Positions 55,661 through 64,000 of a stretch of 64,000 nt of DNA are shown piece by piece; the stretch's first letter is position 1; every line of letters begins with the position of its first letter. The position numbers were made by a program, and so were the translations under genes. The notes under the pieces were generated by a model. That model did not search any database. It was not told the DNA's origin and saw nothing but the letters and a program-made list of their open reading frames with translations. Source of the DNA: Streptomyces catenulae (GTDB lineage: Bacteria > Actinomycetota > Actinomycetes > Streptomycetales > Streptomycetaceae); assembly GCF_000718015.1 (NCBI RefSeq), contig NZ_JODY01000013.1:1-64000 (forward strand), written 5' to 3'.

Positions 55661-55742
55661 TGGCGGCGCCAGGATTCGAACCTGGGAAGGCGAAGCCGGC
55701 AGATTTACAGTCTGCTCCCTTTGGCCGCTCGGGCACACCGCC
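55661..55742 (-). tRNA. tRNA-Tyr (GTA anticodon), potential integration site
   Basis: An 82-base class II tRNA with acceptor stem GGCGGTG/CGCCGCC, discriminator A, anticodon loop CTGTAAA (anticodon GTA), a long variable arm and T arm CAGGTTCGAATCCTG. No encoded CCA. In S. coelicolor the tRNA-Tyr gene next to yajQ is the attachment site of the integrative element SLP1. Here the 3' side shows no integrase, excisionase or second copy of the tRNA end. Confidence 0.95.
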
Positions 55743-55939
55743 AGGGTTTGCTGCCGGAGACCCGCTTGCTGCGGTGCTCGGTGGCAACGACGTAAACCAT
55801 ACCTGATGGCAGGGGGTGCTCCGCCACTCGGTTCGCGCGGCCGGGGGCGTGGGTGCGGGGGCCGCCTCCTCTAGGCTGGCGGGGCGGTCCGGGACGGGCC
55901 GTTTCCCTGACGGATCTATCCACGAGGAGCCAACTCACC

Positions 55940-56428
55940 ATGGCCGACTCCAGTTTCGACATCGTCTCGAAGGTCGAGCGGCAGGAGGTCGACAACGCCC
56001 TCAACCAGACCGCCAAGGAGATCTCGCAGCGCTACGACTTCAAGGGCGTGGACGCGTCGATCGAGTGGTCGGGCGAGAAGATCGAGATGCGCGCCAACGG
56101 CGAGCAGCGGGTCAAGGCCGTACTCGACATCTTCCAGACCAAGCTGGTCAAGCGCGGGGTCTCGCTGAAGGCGCTGGACGCGGGCGAGCCGCAGCTCTCC
56201 GGCAAGATGTACAAGATCTTCGCCTCCATCCAGGAGGGCATCTCGCAGGAGAACGCCAAGAAGGTCGCCAAGACGATCCGCGACGAGGGCCCGAAGGGCG
56301 TCAAGGCGCAGGTCCAGGGCGATGAGCTGCGGGTCAGCTCGAAGAGCCGCGACGACCTCCAGGCCGTTCAGCAGCTGCTGAAGGGCAAGGACCTGGACTT
56401 CGCGATCCAGTTCGTGAACTACCGGTAG
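55940..56428 (+). CDS. yajQ: YajQ-family nucleotide-binding protein
   Basis: The 162-residue product is the conserved YajQ/UPF0234 family: [60 protein letters not shown] and a C-terminal FAIQFVNYR. Members bind nucleotides, and some bind cyclic di-GMP. The ATG at 55940 is used; the longer frame begins in tRNA-proximal DNA. Divergent from tRNA-Tyr by about 200 bases. Confidence 0.94.
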   Translation: MADSSFDIVSKVERQEVDNALNQTAKEISQRYDFKGVDASIEWSGEKIEMRANGEQRVKAVLDIFQTKLVKRGVSLKALDAGEPQLSGKMYKIFASIQEGISQENAKKVAKTIRDEGPKGVKAQVQGDELRVSSKSRDDLQAVQQLLKGKDLDFAIQFVNYR

Positions 56429-56596
56429 GCACCGGCGTACGACGGTACGGGCCCGTGGGTCGGGGCGTTCCGTCGGCGGAGCACACGCAGTGACCGGGTG
56501 GGGCGGCGGGCCATGGGCGCGCCGCCCCACCGGCGTGTCCGGCCGTCACCCGGACGGGGCGACGGCCGGGGCGCGGTGCGGCCCGCGCCCGGGTGG

Positions 56597-56989
56597 TCAG
56601 CGGGTGGCGAAGGGCTCGTCGGTGGGGACGATCTCGCGGCCGAGGGGCATCAGGGAGATCGGGATCATCTTGAAGTTGGCGATGCCGAACGGGATGCCGA
56701 TGATCGTGATGCAGAGGGCGATGCCGGTGCAGATGTGGCCGAGCGCCAGCCACCAGCCCGCGAAGATGATCCAGACGACGTTGCCGATCGTGGATCCGGC
56801 GCCCGCGTCCCGGCGTTCGACGGTGGTACGGCCGAAGGGCCAGAGCGCGTAGCCCGCGATGCGGAAGGACGCGATGCCGAACGGGATCGTGACGATCAGG
56901 ACGCAGCAGATGATTCCCGCAAGCACATAGCCGAGCGCCAGCCAGAAGCCGCTGAGAACCAACCAGATGACGTTGAGGATGAGCTTCAT
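56597..56989 (-). CDS. YccF-domain inner membrane protein
   Basis: The 130-residue protein carries two copies of the YccF (DUF307) unit, IWLVLSGFWLALGYVLAGII ... IPFGIASFRIAGYALWPFG and IIFAGWWLALGHICTGIALC ... IPFGIANFKMIPISLMPLG, each with two membrane segments, so four in all. Function is unknown. ATG 56989 (MKLILNVIWLVLSGF), with GGAAGG upstream. Between yajQ and htpX on the minus strand. Confidence 0.9.
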   Translation of the reverse strand: MKLILNVIWLVLSGFWLALGYVLAGIICCVLIVTIPFGIASFRIAGYALWPFGRTTVERRDAGAGSTIGNVVWIIFAGWWLALGHICTGIALCITIIGIPFGIANFKMIPISLMPLGREIVPTDEPFATR

Positions 56990-57094
56990 GATCGACAGCC
57001 TTCCACGGCAGGGCGACAGGGGTACGCCCGGGTAGACGCGGCAGCCGACGGGGAACGTTGCGACGCGGGCGCCCCGATGTGCCCGGCCGCGCCT

Positions 57095-57958
57095 TTATAT
57101 GTGGGGACCGGCCATCCGCTCCAGGCGGCTGATGCGTTCGCCCATCGGCGGGTGGGTGGCGAAGAAGCGGGACATACCGTCCCCCGCGCGGAACGGATTG
57201 GCGATCATCATGTGCCCCGCGGTCTCCAGCCGCGGCTCCGGGGGCAGCGGCAGCTGCTGGGTGCCCCTCTCCAGCTTACGGAGCGCGGAGGCCAGGGCCA
57301 GGGGGTCGCCGGTGAGCCGGGCGCCCGAGGCATCGGCCTGGTACTCCCGGGAGCGGCTGACGGCGAGCTGGATCAGGGACGCGGCGAGCGGCCCCAGGAT
57401 CATGATCAGCAGCATCCCGAGCACCCCGGGGCGGTCGTCGTCGTCCGAGCGGCCGGCCGGGATCAGCCAGGCGAAATTCACCAGGAACATCACCACGGAG
57501 GCCAGCGCCCCGGCCACCGAGGAGATGAGGATGTCGCGGTTGTGGACATGGCTCAGCTCATGGCCGATCACCCCGCGCAGCTCCCGTTCGTCCAACAGCT
57601 GGAGGATGCCGTCGGTGCAGCAGACCGCGGCGTTACGGGGATTGCGGCCGGTGGCGAAGGCGTTGGGCGCCTGGGTCGGCGAGATGTAGAGGCGCGGCAT
57701 GGGCTGGCGGGCGGCGGTCGACAGCTCACGGACCATGCGGTACAGACCGGGCGCCTCGAATTCGCTCACCGGGCGGGCGCGCATGGCCCGCAGCGCGAGC
57801 TTGTCGCTGTTCCAGTACGCGTAGGCGTTGGTCCCCACCGCGACGAGTACGGCGACGACCAGGCCCGTGCGGCCGAAGAAGCTGCCGATGACGAGGATGA
57901 GGGCGGACAGACCACCGAGGAGTACGGCGGTTCTGAGCCCGTTGTGCCGGCGGTGCAC
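57095..57958 (-). CDS. htpX: HtpX-type membrane zinc metalloprotease (M48)
   Basis: Cleaves misfolded membrane proteins. The 287-residue protein has two N-terminal membrane helices (residues about 10-45), the zinc motif HELSH in [14 protein letters not shown], two further hydrophobic helices and the third ligand in [14 protein letters not shown] 57958 is chosen because GGAGGG lies eight bases upstream and gives the S. coelicolor length; the frame also has a GTG 17 codons earlier. Adjacent to nuoN on the same strand, separated by about 205 bases. Confidence 0.92.
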   Translation of the reverse strand: MHRRHNGLRTAVLLGGLSALILVIGSFFGRTGLVVAVLVAVGTNAYAYWNSDKLALRAMRARPVSEFEAPGLYRMVRELSTAARQPMPRLYISPTQAPNAFATGRNPRNAAVCCTDGILQLLDERELRGVIGHELSHVHNRDILISSVAGALASVVMFLVNFAWLIPAGRSDDDDRPGVLGMLLIMILGPLAASLIQLAVSRSREYQADASGARLTGDPLALASALRKLERGTQQLPLPPEPRLETAGHMMIANPFRAGDGMSRFFATHPPMGERISRLERMAGPHI

Positions 57959-58164
57959 CGTACGCCCTCCAAGCGATCCGGCAGGGGAACCCGCTGCTGC
58001 GACATCCACTCTCCGGTGGACCCTTACTCACTGGTCAACGCGGGATGAGCAGGGCAGGTTCCCTCACCCTCCGCACCCGGGGAGGGCCGGTTCCGGCGCC
58101 CGGACGGACGCGGGCGGCGGCGGTGGAACGCCGGGTTCCGGCCAGGGGGCGGCCCGGGCCGGGC

Positions 58165-59748
58165 TTACAGCAGGGTGCTCGCGGCGAAGCGCAGGACCAG
58201 CTGCGGGGCGCCGGAGAGGGCCACGCCGAGGACGGTGGCCAGGGTGAGCGCGACGGCGAGCGGCGCGGGGATCCGGGCGGGCGCGGGGCGGGCGGCGAGT
58301 GCGCCCCCCGCCGTCACCTCCACGGAGCCCGCGTCGGCCGCCTCCTGCGGGGCACCGCGGAAGAGCACGGCCGTCCAGCGGAGGTAGTAGTAGAGCGCGA
58401 TCACCACGTTGACGGCCATGACCACGGCGAGCCAGCCCAGGCCCGCGTCGACGGCCGAGGCGAAGACCGTGACCTTGGCGAACAGGCCGATCACGCCCGG
58501 CGGCAGCCCGGCCAGGCAGAGCAGGAAGAAGCCGAGCGCCAGCGCCACCACGGGGCGGCGGGCGGCCAGCCCCCGGTAGTCGGTGAGGCGGTTGGCCGGG
58601 CTGGTGCGGGCCACCAGGGCGGCGACCGCGAACGCGCCGAGGTTCACCGCGGCGTACATCAGGGCGTACGCGACGGTCGACCCGATGGCGCGCCCCGGGG
58701 CGTCGGCGTACGCGGCGGCGGCGATCGGCACCAGGAGGTACCCGGCCTGGCCGACGGAGGACCAGGCCAGCAGCCGGACGGCGCTGTGGGTGCGGGCCGG
58801 GTCCTGACGCAGCGCGGCGACGTTGCCGACCGTCATGGTCAGCGCGGCCAGCACCGCCAGCACCGGGCCCCAGACGTGCGCGTACGCGGGGAAGCCCTTG
58901 ACCGTGACGAGGATCAGGCCGGAGAAGCCGACGGCCTTCCCGATGACGGAGAGGTACGCGGCGATGGGCAGCGGCGCGCCGACGTAGGTGTCGGGGACCC
59001 AGAAGTGGAACGGCGCGGCGGCGGTCTTGAAGGCGAAGCCGACGAGCGTGAGGGCCACGCCGGCGCTCGCGAGGGTGGCCAGGCGCGGGTCCGGGAGGTG
59101 GGCGAGTCCATGGGCGACGCGGGTCAGGTGGAGGCTCCCGGTGGCGGCGTACAGGAAGCTCACGCCCAGGAGCATCACGGCGGTGGCGGCCACCGAGGAG
59201 AGGAAGAACTTCAGGGCCGCCTCGGAGGAGAGCCGGTCGCCGCGGCGCAGGCCGACCAGGGCGAAGGCGGGCAGCGAGGCCACCTCCAGGGCGAGGACGA
59301 GGGTCGCCAGGTCCCGGGAGGCGGGCAGCAGGGCGGCGCCGGAGGCCGAGGAGAGCAGCAGGAACCAGTACTCGCCCGCGGGCAGGCCGCCGTCCTTGAC
59401 GGTGTCGATGGACAGCAGCGCGGTCAGCAGCGCACCGGCCAGCACGAGGAGCTGGATGACCAGGGCGAACGGGTCCGCGACATAGCTGCAGACGTCCCCG
59501 CCGCCGACGCAGAAGGTGCGGCGGTCGCCGCCCACCAGGGGCAGCAGGGAGAGCCCGGCCAGGGCGAGGCCGCCGGTGGCGAGCCACCCCAGGAGCGGCT
59601 TGCGCGCCACCGGGAGGAACAGGTCCGCGACGAGCACCACCAGGGCGACGAGGGCGGTGAGGAGGGGCGGCGCCAGGGCGACCCAGTCGACGGACTGCAC
59701 CAGGGAGGCCGCTCCGCTCGCGGCCGTCGAGATCATCGGGCTGGTCAC
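58165..59748 (-). CDS. nuoN: NADH-quinone oxidoreductase subunit N
   Basis: Antiporter-like proton-pumping subunit in the membrane arm of complex I. The 527-residue protein has about 14 membrane helices, the conserved Glu in VLALEVASLP and lysines in FAFKTAAAPFHFWVPD and SVIGKAVGF. GTG 59748 is the start: GGAGG lies six bases before it and it overlaps the nuoM stop by four bases (GTGA); an ATG four codons on is the alternative. Last gene of the nuo run; a GC-rich gap follows. Confidence 0.93.
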   Translation of the reverse strand: MTSPMISTAASGAASLVQSVDWVALAPPLLTALVALVVLVADLFLPVARKPLLGWLATGGLALAGLSLLPLVGGDRRTFCVGGGDVCSYVADPFALVIQLLVLAGALLTALLSIDTVKDGGLPAGEYWFLLLSSASGAALLPASRDLATLVLALEVASLPAFALVGLRRGDRLSSEAALKFFLSSVAATAVMLLGVSFLYAATGSLHLTRVAHGLAHLPDPRLATLASAGVALTLVGFAFKTAAAPFHFWVPDTYVGAPLPIAAYLSVIGKAVGFSGLILVTVKGFPAYAHVWGPVLAVLAALTMTVGNVAALRQDPARTHSAVRLLAWSSVGQAGYLLVPIAAAAYADAPGRAIGSTVAYALMYAAVNLGAFAVAALVARTSPANRLTDYRGLAARRPVVALALGFFLLCLAGLPPGVIGLFAKVTVFASAVDAGLGWLAVVMAVNVVIALYYYLRWTAVLFRGAPQEAADAGSVEVTAGGALAARPAPARIPAPLAVALTLATVLGVALSGAPQLVLRFAASTLL

Positions 59749-61460
59749 TTGCCGCCTCCGAGGAGCTGCTGGACGGCCGGGTCGGTGAGGCCGAGGAGGG
59801 CCGCGGGCCACAGTCCGGCGAGGACGGTGAGGGCGGCGAGGGGGGTCCAGGCCGCGTATTCGTGGCGTGCGATGTCCGGGATGAGGGTGCCGCCCGCGGT
59901 CCGTCCGGTGGCGGGCCGCTTCCCCGGGGCGGCGTGGTGCGCGGCCTCGTCCGGGGAGGCGGTGCCCTCCTCGATCGCGGCGGCGGGCTCGTCGGCGTCG
60001 GGGGTGGCGCCCATGCAGACCCGGCGGACGACGAGCAGCAGATACGCCGCGGTCAGCAGGGTGCCGAGCCCGGCCAGCGCCATGAAGGTGAGGAAGGCGG
60101 GTCGGCTGAGGCCCGGCGCCGGGTGGAACGCGCCGAACATGGCGAGCATCTCGCCCCAGAAACCGGCGAGCCCGGGGATGCCCAGGGAGGCGACGGCGGC
60201 GAAGGCGAGCAGGGCGCCGAAGCGGGGCGCGCGCCCGTAGAGCGCGGCGCCGGTGGTACCGGCGAGGGTGTCGAGGTCGGTGGTACCGGTGCGGTCCTTG
60301 AGGGCGCCGACCAGGAAGAAGAGCAGGCCGGTGATGAGGCCGTGGGCGATGTTGGCGAAGAGCGCGCCGTTGACGCCGGTGGGCGTCATGGAGGCGATGC
60401 CGAGCAGTACGAAGCCCATGTGACCGACGGAGCTGTACGCGATCAGCCGCTTCAGATCGCCCTTGGCGCCCTTGCGGACCAGCGCGAGGCAGGCGAGCGA
60501 GCCGTAGACGATGCCGACGGCGGCGAGGGCGGCGAGGTAGGGCGCGAAGGTGTGCATGCCCTCGGGCGCGATCGGCAGCGCGATCCGCACGAAGCCGTAC
60601 GTGCCCATCTTCAGCAGGACTCCGGCGAGCAGCACCGAGCCGACGGTGGGGGCCGCGGTGTGGGCGTCCGGCAGCCAGCTGTGCAGCGGCCACAGCGGCG
60701 ACTTGACCGCCAGTCCGACACCGATGGCGAGCACCGCGACGAGTTGGACGGTGTGGCTGAGCTGGGACTTCGGACCGTTGTCAGTGGCGAGTGCAACCAT
60801 GTCGAACGTGCCGGTTTTTACTCCTACGAGAAGGAGGCCGAGCAGCATGACGACGGAGCCGAGCAGCGTGTAGAGGATGAACTTCCAGGCGGCCGCCTGT
60901 CGGCCGCCCGACTCCCGGCCGGACGGAGCGCCGGGCGCCGCCCCTCCGGAATTGCCGCCCCAGCGGGCGATGAGGAAGTACATCGGGATGAGCACCATCT
61001 CGAACGCCAGGAAGAACAGCACGAGATCGAGGACGGCGAAGGTGGCGAGGGTGCCGGACTCCAGCAGGAGCAGCAGGGCGACGAACGCCTTGGGGGACGG
61101 CCCCTGGGGCATCGAGAAGTAGCTGTAGAGCGCGCAGAGGAAGGTCAGCAGCGCGGTCAGGACGACGAGGGGGAGCGAGATGCCGTCGATGCCGAGGTGG
61201 ACGCGGATGTCCAGCGCGGGGATCCAGCTGATGTCGGTGGTGGCCTGCATCCGGGCCGGGTGGCTGTGGTCGAAGCCGATGGCCAGGGCCACGGTCGCCG
61301 CGAGGACGACGCCGGTGACGGTCACGCCGTGGCGCAGTACGGCCTGGTCGGGGCCGCGGCCGCGGAGGCCGGGCGGGGCCGGGAGCAGCGCGCCGACGGC
61401 GCCCAGCAGCGGGAGGACGACGACGCCCGCGAGGAGCAGCTGCATAGCGGTGTGATTCAT
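59745..61460 (-). CDS. nuoM: NADH-quinone oxidoreductase subunit M
   Basis: Second antiporter-like pump of complex I. The 571-residue protein has about 14 membrane helices, the Glu in FEMVLIPMYF, GLAVKSPLWPLHSWLPDAHT with its lysine, and LLKMGTYGFVR. A low-complexity hydrophilic insert (APGAPSGRESGGRQ) and an acidic/His loop (ADEPAAAIEEGTASPDEAAH) near the C-terminus are extra to E. coli NuoM. ATG 61460 with GGAG upstream, two bases after the nuoL stop. Confidence 0.93.
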   Translation of the reverse strand: MNHTAMQLLLAGVVVLPLLGAVGALLPAPPGLRGRGPDQAVLRHGVTVTGVVLAATVALAIGFDHSHPARMQATTDISWIPALDIRVHLGIDGISLPLVVLTALLTFLCALYSYFSMPQGPSPKAFVALLLLLESGTLATFAVLDLVLFFLAFEMVLIPMYFLIARWGGNSGGAAPGAPSGRESGGRQAAAWKFILYTLLGSVVMLLGLLLVGVKTGTFDMVALATDNGPKSQLSHTVQLVAVLAIGVGLAVKSPLWPLHSWLPDAHTAAPTVGSVLLAGVLLKMGTYGFVRIALPIAPEGMHTFAPYLAALAAVGIVYGSLACLALVRKGAKGDLKRLIAYSSVGHMGFVLLGIASMTPTGVNGALFANIAHGLITGLLFFLVGALKDRTGTTDLDTLAGTTGAALYGRAPRFGALLAFAAVASLGIPGLAGFWGEMLAMFGAFHPAPGLSRPAFLTFMALAGLGTLLTAAYLLLVVRRVCMGATPDADEPAAAIEEGTASPDEAAHHAAPGKRPATGRTAGGTLIPDIARHEYAAWTPLAALTVLAGLWPAALLGLTDPAVQQLLGGGK

Positions 61461-61462
61461 GG

Positions 61463-63367
61463 TCAGGCTCCGGTGCCCGTGGCGACGAGGACCGCGGCGA
61501 CGGCCAGGACGAGCGCGCCCGCGAGCAGCGCGCCGAGGTAGGTCTGCACGTTGCCGGTCTGGGCGCGGCGGACGGCGGCGCCCAGCCAGCGGGGGCCGGT
61601 TCCGGCGGCGCGGACGTAGGTGTCGACGACCTCGCGGTCGAGGAAGCGGACGAGGACCGCGGCGGCGCGCACCGGCCGGACGAACAGCGTGGTGTAGACG
61701 GCGTCGAGGTGGAATCCGGCGGCCGCGGGGCGGTACAGCGGCCCGAGCAGCACCCGGCCGGGGTCGGTGGCGGCGCCGTCGGCCGCGGTGCGGGTGGCCG
61801 GGGCGGTGGTGTGGCGCCAGGTCGCGTAGGTGATCAGGCCGCCGACGAGGGCGATGCCGGTGCCCAGGACGGAGGTGGTGAGCGTCGGGGTGAGCGAGCG
61901 CCCGTCGAACCAGTCGGGCAGGAAGGGGGCGGTCAGGCCGAAGGCGGCGGTGGGGACGAAGAGGACCCAGAGCACGGCCTTCATGGCGAGCGGCTGCGGG
62001 CTGTGGTCGGGGGCCTCGGGTCCGCTGCCGCGGAAGGCGAGCAGCCACAGCCGGGTGGCGTACCCGGCGGTGAGGAGGGCGGCGATCAGCCCGGAGATCA
62101 GCACGGTCCAACCGGCCGCGCCGGGGATGCCCGCGGCCCCGCCGGTGGCGGCGTGCTCCGCGGCGCCGAGGACGGCTTCCTTGGAGAAGAAGCCGGAGAA
62201 CGGCGGGATGGCGGCGAGCGCGAGGAGGGCGACGGTGACGGTCCAGTAGGCGTCGGGGACGCGCCGGTCCAGGCCGCTCATCCGGGACATGGCGGAGAGC
62301 GAGTTGGTACCGGCGGCGTGGATCAGCGCCCCGGCGCCCAGGAAGAGGAGGGCCTTGAAGGCGCCGTGGGAGATGAGGTGGAAGACGGCCGCACCGCGGT
62401 CGCCGACGGCCAGGGCACCGGTCATGTAGCCGAGCTGGCCGATGGTCGAGTAGGCGAGGACGCGTTTGACGTCGTCCTGGGCGAGCGCGGCCAGACCGGA
62501 TCCGATCATGGTGACCGCGGCCATGACGGCGAGGACGACCAGCGCCGCGGCGGAGGCGGCGAAGACGGGGAGGAGCCGGGCGACGACATAGACACCGGCG
62601 GCGACCATCGTCGCGGCGTGGATGAGCGCCGAGACGGGGGTGGGACCGGCCATGGCGTCGGGGAGCCAGGTGTGCAGCGGGAACTGCGCGGACTTGCCCG
62701 CGACACCGGCGAGCAGCAGCAGCGCGATCAGCGTCGGGTGGTCGAGCCCGTCGCGGGCGATCGAGCCAACGATGCCGGTGATGCGGAAGGTTCCGGTGTC
62801 GGCGGCCAGCGCGAAGATGCCGAAGAGGAAGGGGACGTCGCCGAGCTTGGTGACGAGGAACGCCTTGAGGGAGGCGGCGCGGGCGGCCTCGGTCTCCCAG
62901 TAGTGGCCGACGAGGAAGTACGAGCAGATGCCCATGACTTCCCAGCCGACGAGCAGCACCATCAGGTCGCCGGTGTAGACGACGAGCAGCATCGCGGAGG
63001 TGAAGAGCGAGACCAGCGCGGCGTAGGAGGGGTAGCGCGGGTCGTCCCGCAGATAGCCGGTGGAGTAGATCTGCACACAGGTCGCGACCACACCGACCAG
63101 GACGGCGATCAGGACGGCGAAGCCGTCGAGGTGGAGCGCCAGGTCGATGGGGACGGAGCCGGTCGGGGTGAGCCGGGTGGCGACGTCGGTGGCGGGCCCG
63201 GTGCCGACCGCCGCCGCGGTGACGGCGGCGAGCACGGCGGCGGCGAGCGTGGGCAGCACGGCGAGCGGCCGGACGAAGCCGGGGGCGCGGCGGCCCAGGA
63301 GGAATCCCGCGACCGCGCCGAGGAACGGCAGGAGGGGGACGAGGACGGCGGTGGTCGTGGGTGTCAC
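61463..63367 (-). CDS. nuoL: NADH-quinone oxidoreductase subunit L
   Basis: Distal pump of complex I with the long lateral helix. The 634-residue protein has [53 protein letters not shown] and the C-terminal lateral-helix and anchor segments ([31 protein letters not shown]). GTG 63367 overlaps the nuoK stop by four bases (GTGA). Typical length. Confidence 0.94.
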   Translation of the reverse strand: MTPTTTAVLVPLLPFLGAVAGFLLGRRAPGFVRPLAVLPTLAAAVLAAVTAAAVGTGPATDVATRLTPTGSVPIDLALHLDGFAVLIAVLVGVVATCVQIYSTGYLRDDPRYPSYAALVSLFTSAMLLVVYTGDLMVLLVGWEVMGICSYFLVGHYWETEAARAASLKAFLVTKLGDVPFLFGIFALAADTGTFRITGIVGSIARDGLDHPTLIALLLLAGVAGKSAQFPLHTWLPDAMAGPTPVSALIHAATMVAAGVYVVARLLPVFAASAAALVVLAVMAAVTMIGSGLAALAQDDVKRVLAYSTIGQLGYMTGALAVGDRGAAVFHLISHGAFKALLFLGAGALIHAAGTNSLSAMSRMSGLDRRVPDAYWTVTVALLALAAIPPFSGFFSKEAVLGAAEHAATGGAAGIPGAAGWTVLISGLIAALLTAGYATRLWLLAFRGSGPEAPDHSPQPLAMKAVLWVLFVPTAAFGLTAPFLPDWFDGRSLTPTLTTSVLGTGIALVGGLITYATWRHTTAPATRTAADGAATDPGRVLLGPLYRPAAAGFHLDAVYTTLFVRPVRAAAVLVRFLDREVVDTYVRAAGTGPRWLGAAVRRAQTGNVQTYLGALLAGALVLAVAAVLVATGTGA

Positions 63368-63741
63368 GCGGGGGCCTCCGCCTTGGTGTCCGGCTGCGGC
63401 TGCGGTTCCGCGGTGGCGGCGTCCGGGGTGCCCGGCGTGTCGGCGAGGTCGCGCAGCCGGTCGATGTCGGAGGTGCCGCGGTGGCGGTGGACGAGCAGCA
63501 CGATCGCCAGACCGATGCCGATCTCGGCGGCGGCGACGGCGATGGTGAAGAGGGTCAGGGCCTGCCCGGCGTGGAGGGTGTCGCGCAGCCAGGCGTCGAA
63601 GGCGACGAGGTTGAGGTTGACGGCGTTGAGCATCAGCTCGACGGACATCAGCACCAGGATCACGTTGCGGCGGGCGAGCACGCCGTACAGACCGGTGCAG
63701 AAGAGGAGGGCGGCGAGGACGGCCGGATAGACGAGATGCAT
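63364..63741 (-). CDS. nuoK: NADH-quinone oxidoreductase subunit K
   Basis: Small membrane subunit between the pumps and the quinone site. Three helices; the conserved glutamates lie in [14 protein letters not shown] and [13 protein letters not shown]. The 125-residue protein is about 25 residues longer than most NuoK: a hydrophilic tail ([20 protein letters not shown] onward) follows the last helix. ATG 63741 overlaps the nuoJ stop by one base. Confidence 0.93.
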   Translation of the reverse strand: MHLVYPAVLAALLFCTGLYGVLARRNVILVLMSVELMLNAVNLNLVAFDAWLRDTLHAGQALTLFTIAVAAAEIGIGLAIVLLVHRHRGTSDIDRLRDLADTPGTPDAATAEPQPQPDTKAEAPA

Positions 63742-64000
63742 CAGCGCTGTCCCTCCCGCAGGGCGGGGCCGGGGGCGGTCGCCGCGCCGGAGGGGGCCGC
63801 CGCGCCGGGTGCCGGGAGCGGTGCCGTACCGCCCCCGTCGGACCCGGCTGCCGTGTCGGTGCCCTTGCGGGAGAGGACGATCGCGCCGACCAGGGCGGCG
63901 AGCAGCAGGACGGAGAGGGCTTCGAAGGGGAGGACCCAGTACTGGAAGAGGCTGCGGCCGGTGGTCTCGGTGGTGCCCTGCGGGGTGCCGAGTTCGATCC
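63741..64000 (-). CDS. nuoJ: NADH-quinone oxidoreductase subunit J, 5' part outside the window
   Basis: The last 85 or so codons of nuoJ are present; the start lies beyond the window. The visible part includes a membrane helix ([20 protein letters not shown]), the family's C-terminal helix, and then a Gly/Pro/Ala-rich tail of about 40 residues ending REGQR that is longer than in most NuoJ. Its stop overlaps nuoK. Confidence 0.85.
   Translation of the reverse strand, partial: IELGTPQGTTETTGRSLFQYWVLPFEALSVLLLAALVGAIVLSRKGTDTAAGSDGGGTAPLPAPGAAAPSGAATAPGPALREGQR

Noticed and set aside
55661..55742. An integrated SLP1-like element at tRNA-Tyr
   Set aside because: No integrase, excisionase or transfer gene and no second copy of the tRNA 3' end are found within the window on either side.

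Overview
The window is a GC-rich actinobacterial chromosome segment. It is almost certainly from Streptomyces or a close relative: the protein sequences and gene order from glmM/rplM through the ribosomal, tuf/fusA and rpoBC clusters to secE, murB, rpmG, yajQ, htpX and nuo follow what I remember of the S. coelicolor SCO4605-SCO4737 interval. Many genes start with GTG, one probably with TTG, and some promoters look leaderless. Most of the window is core housekeeping DNA and nearly all of it reads on the minus strand.

Layout. 1-7.5 kb: a 5'-truncated secreted lipase, glmM, rplM-rpsI, an ABC-F ATPase, a small anchored protein and truA. 7.6-15.4 kb: the alpha/spc operon end (rplQ, rpoA, rpsD, rpsK, rpsM, rpmJ, infA, then map, adk, secY). 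14.98-24.7 kb: the S10/spc super-operon, rpsJ to rplO, mostly with overlapping or nearly touching genes. 25.2-29.6 kb: the str operon (rpsL, rpsG, fusA, tuf). 29.9-38.1 kb: a DUF1707 protein and rpoB-rpoC. 38.8-44 kb: rplJ-rplL, a lipoprotein, rplK-rplA, secE-nusG and tRNA-Trp. Promoters with HrdB-like -35/-10 boxes and strong terminator hairpins divide these blocks into transcription units. Several hairpins pair better as minus-strand RNA (G-U in place of A-C), which supports their orientation.

44-49 kb holds an aspartate aminotransferase, adenosine deaminase, murB, two MaoC-type hydratases next to rpmG (the rpmG-hadA-hadB order also known from mycobacteria), and tRNA-Met and tRNA-Thr. 49.3-55.6 kb is the most accessory part: a CodA-like protein that has lost catalytic residues, a small NAD(P)-binding protein, a DeoR regulator with an alcohol dehydrogenase, a CBS-pair protein, a mycothiol-dependent isomerase-family protein, short tandem repeats and a decayed reading frame beside tRNA-Tyr. 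In S. coelicolor that tRNA-Tyr gene is the attachment site of the integrative element SLP1; here no element is present. 55.9-64 kb: yajQ, a YccF membrane protein, htpX, and the distal genes of a complex I cluster (nuoJ partial, K, L, M, N), probably the second, htpX-linked nuo set of streptomycetes.

I found no CRISPR array, prophage, insertion sequence, biosynthetic cluster or recognisable defence system. The most unusual signals are an in-frame, diverged duplication of the RpoA C-terminal tail immediately after the rpoA stop codon, a Thermus-type four-cysteine S4 inside the alpha operon, the CodA-like pseudoenzyme, and the empty tRNA-Tyr integration site.
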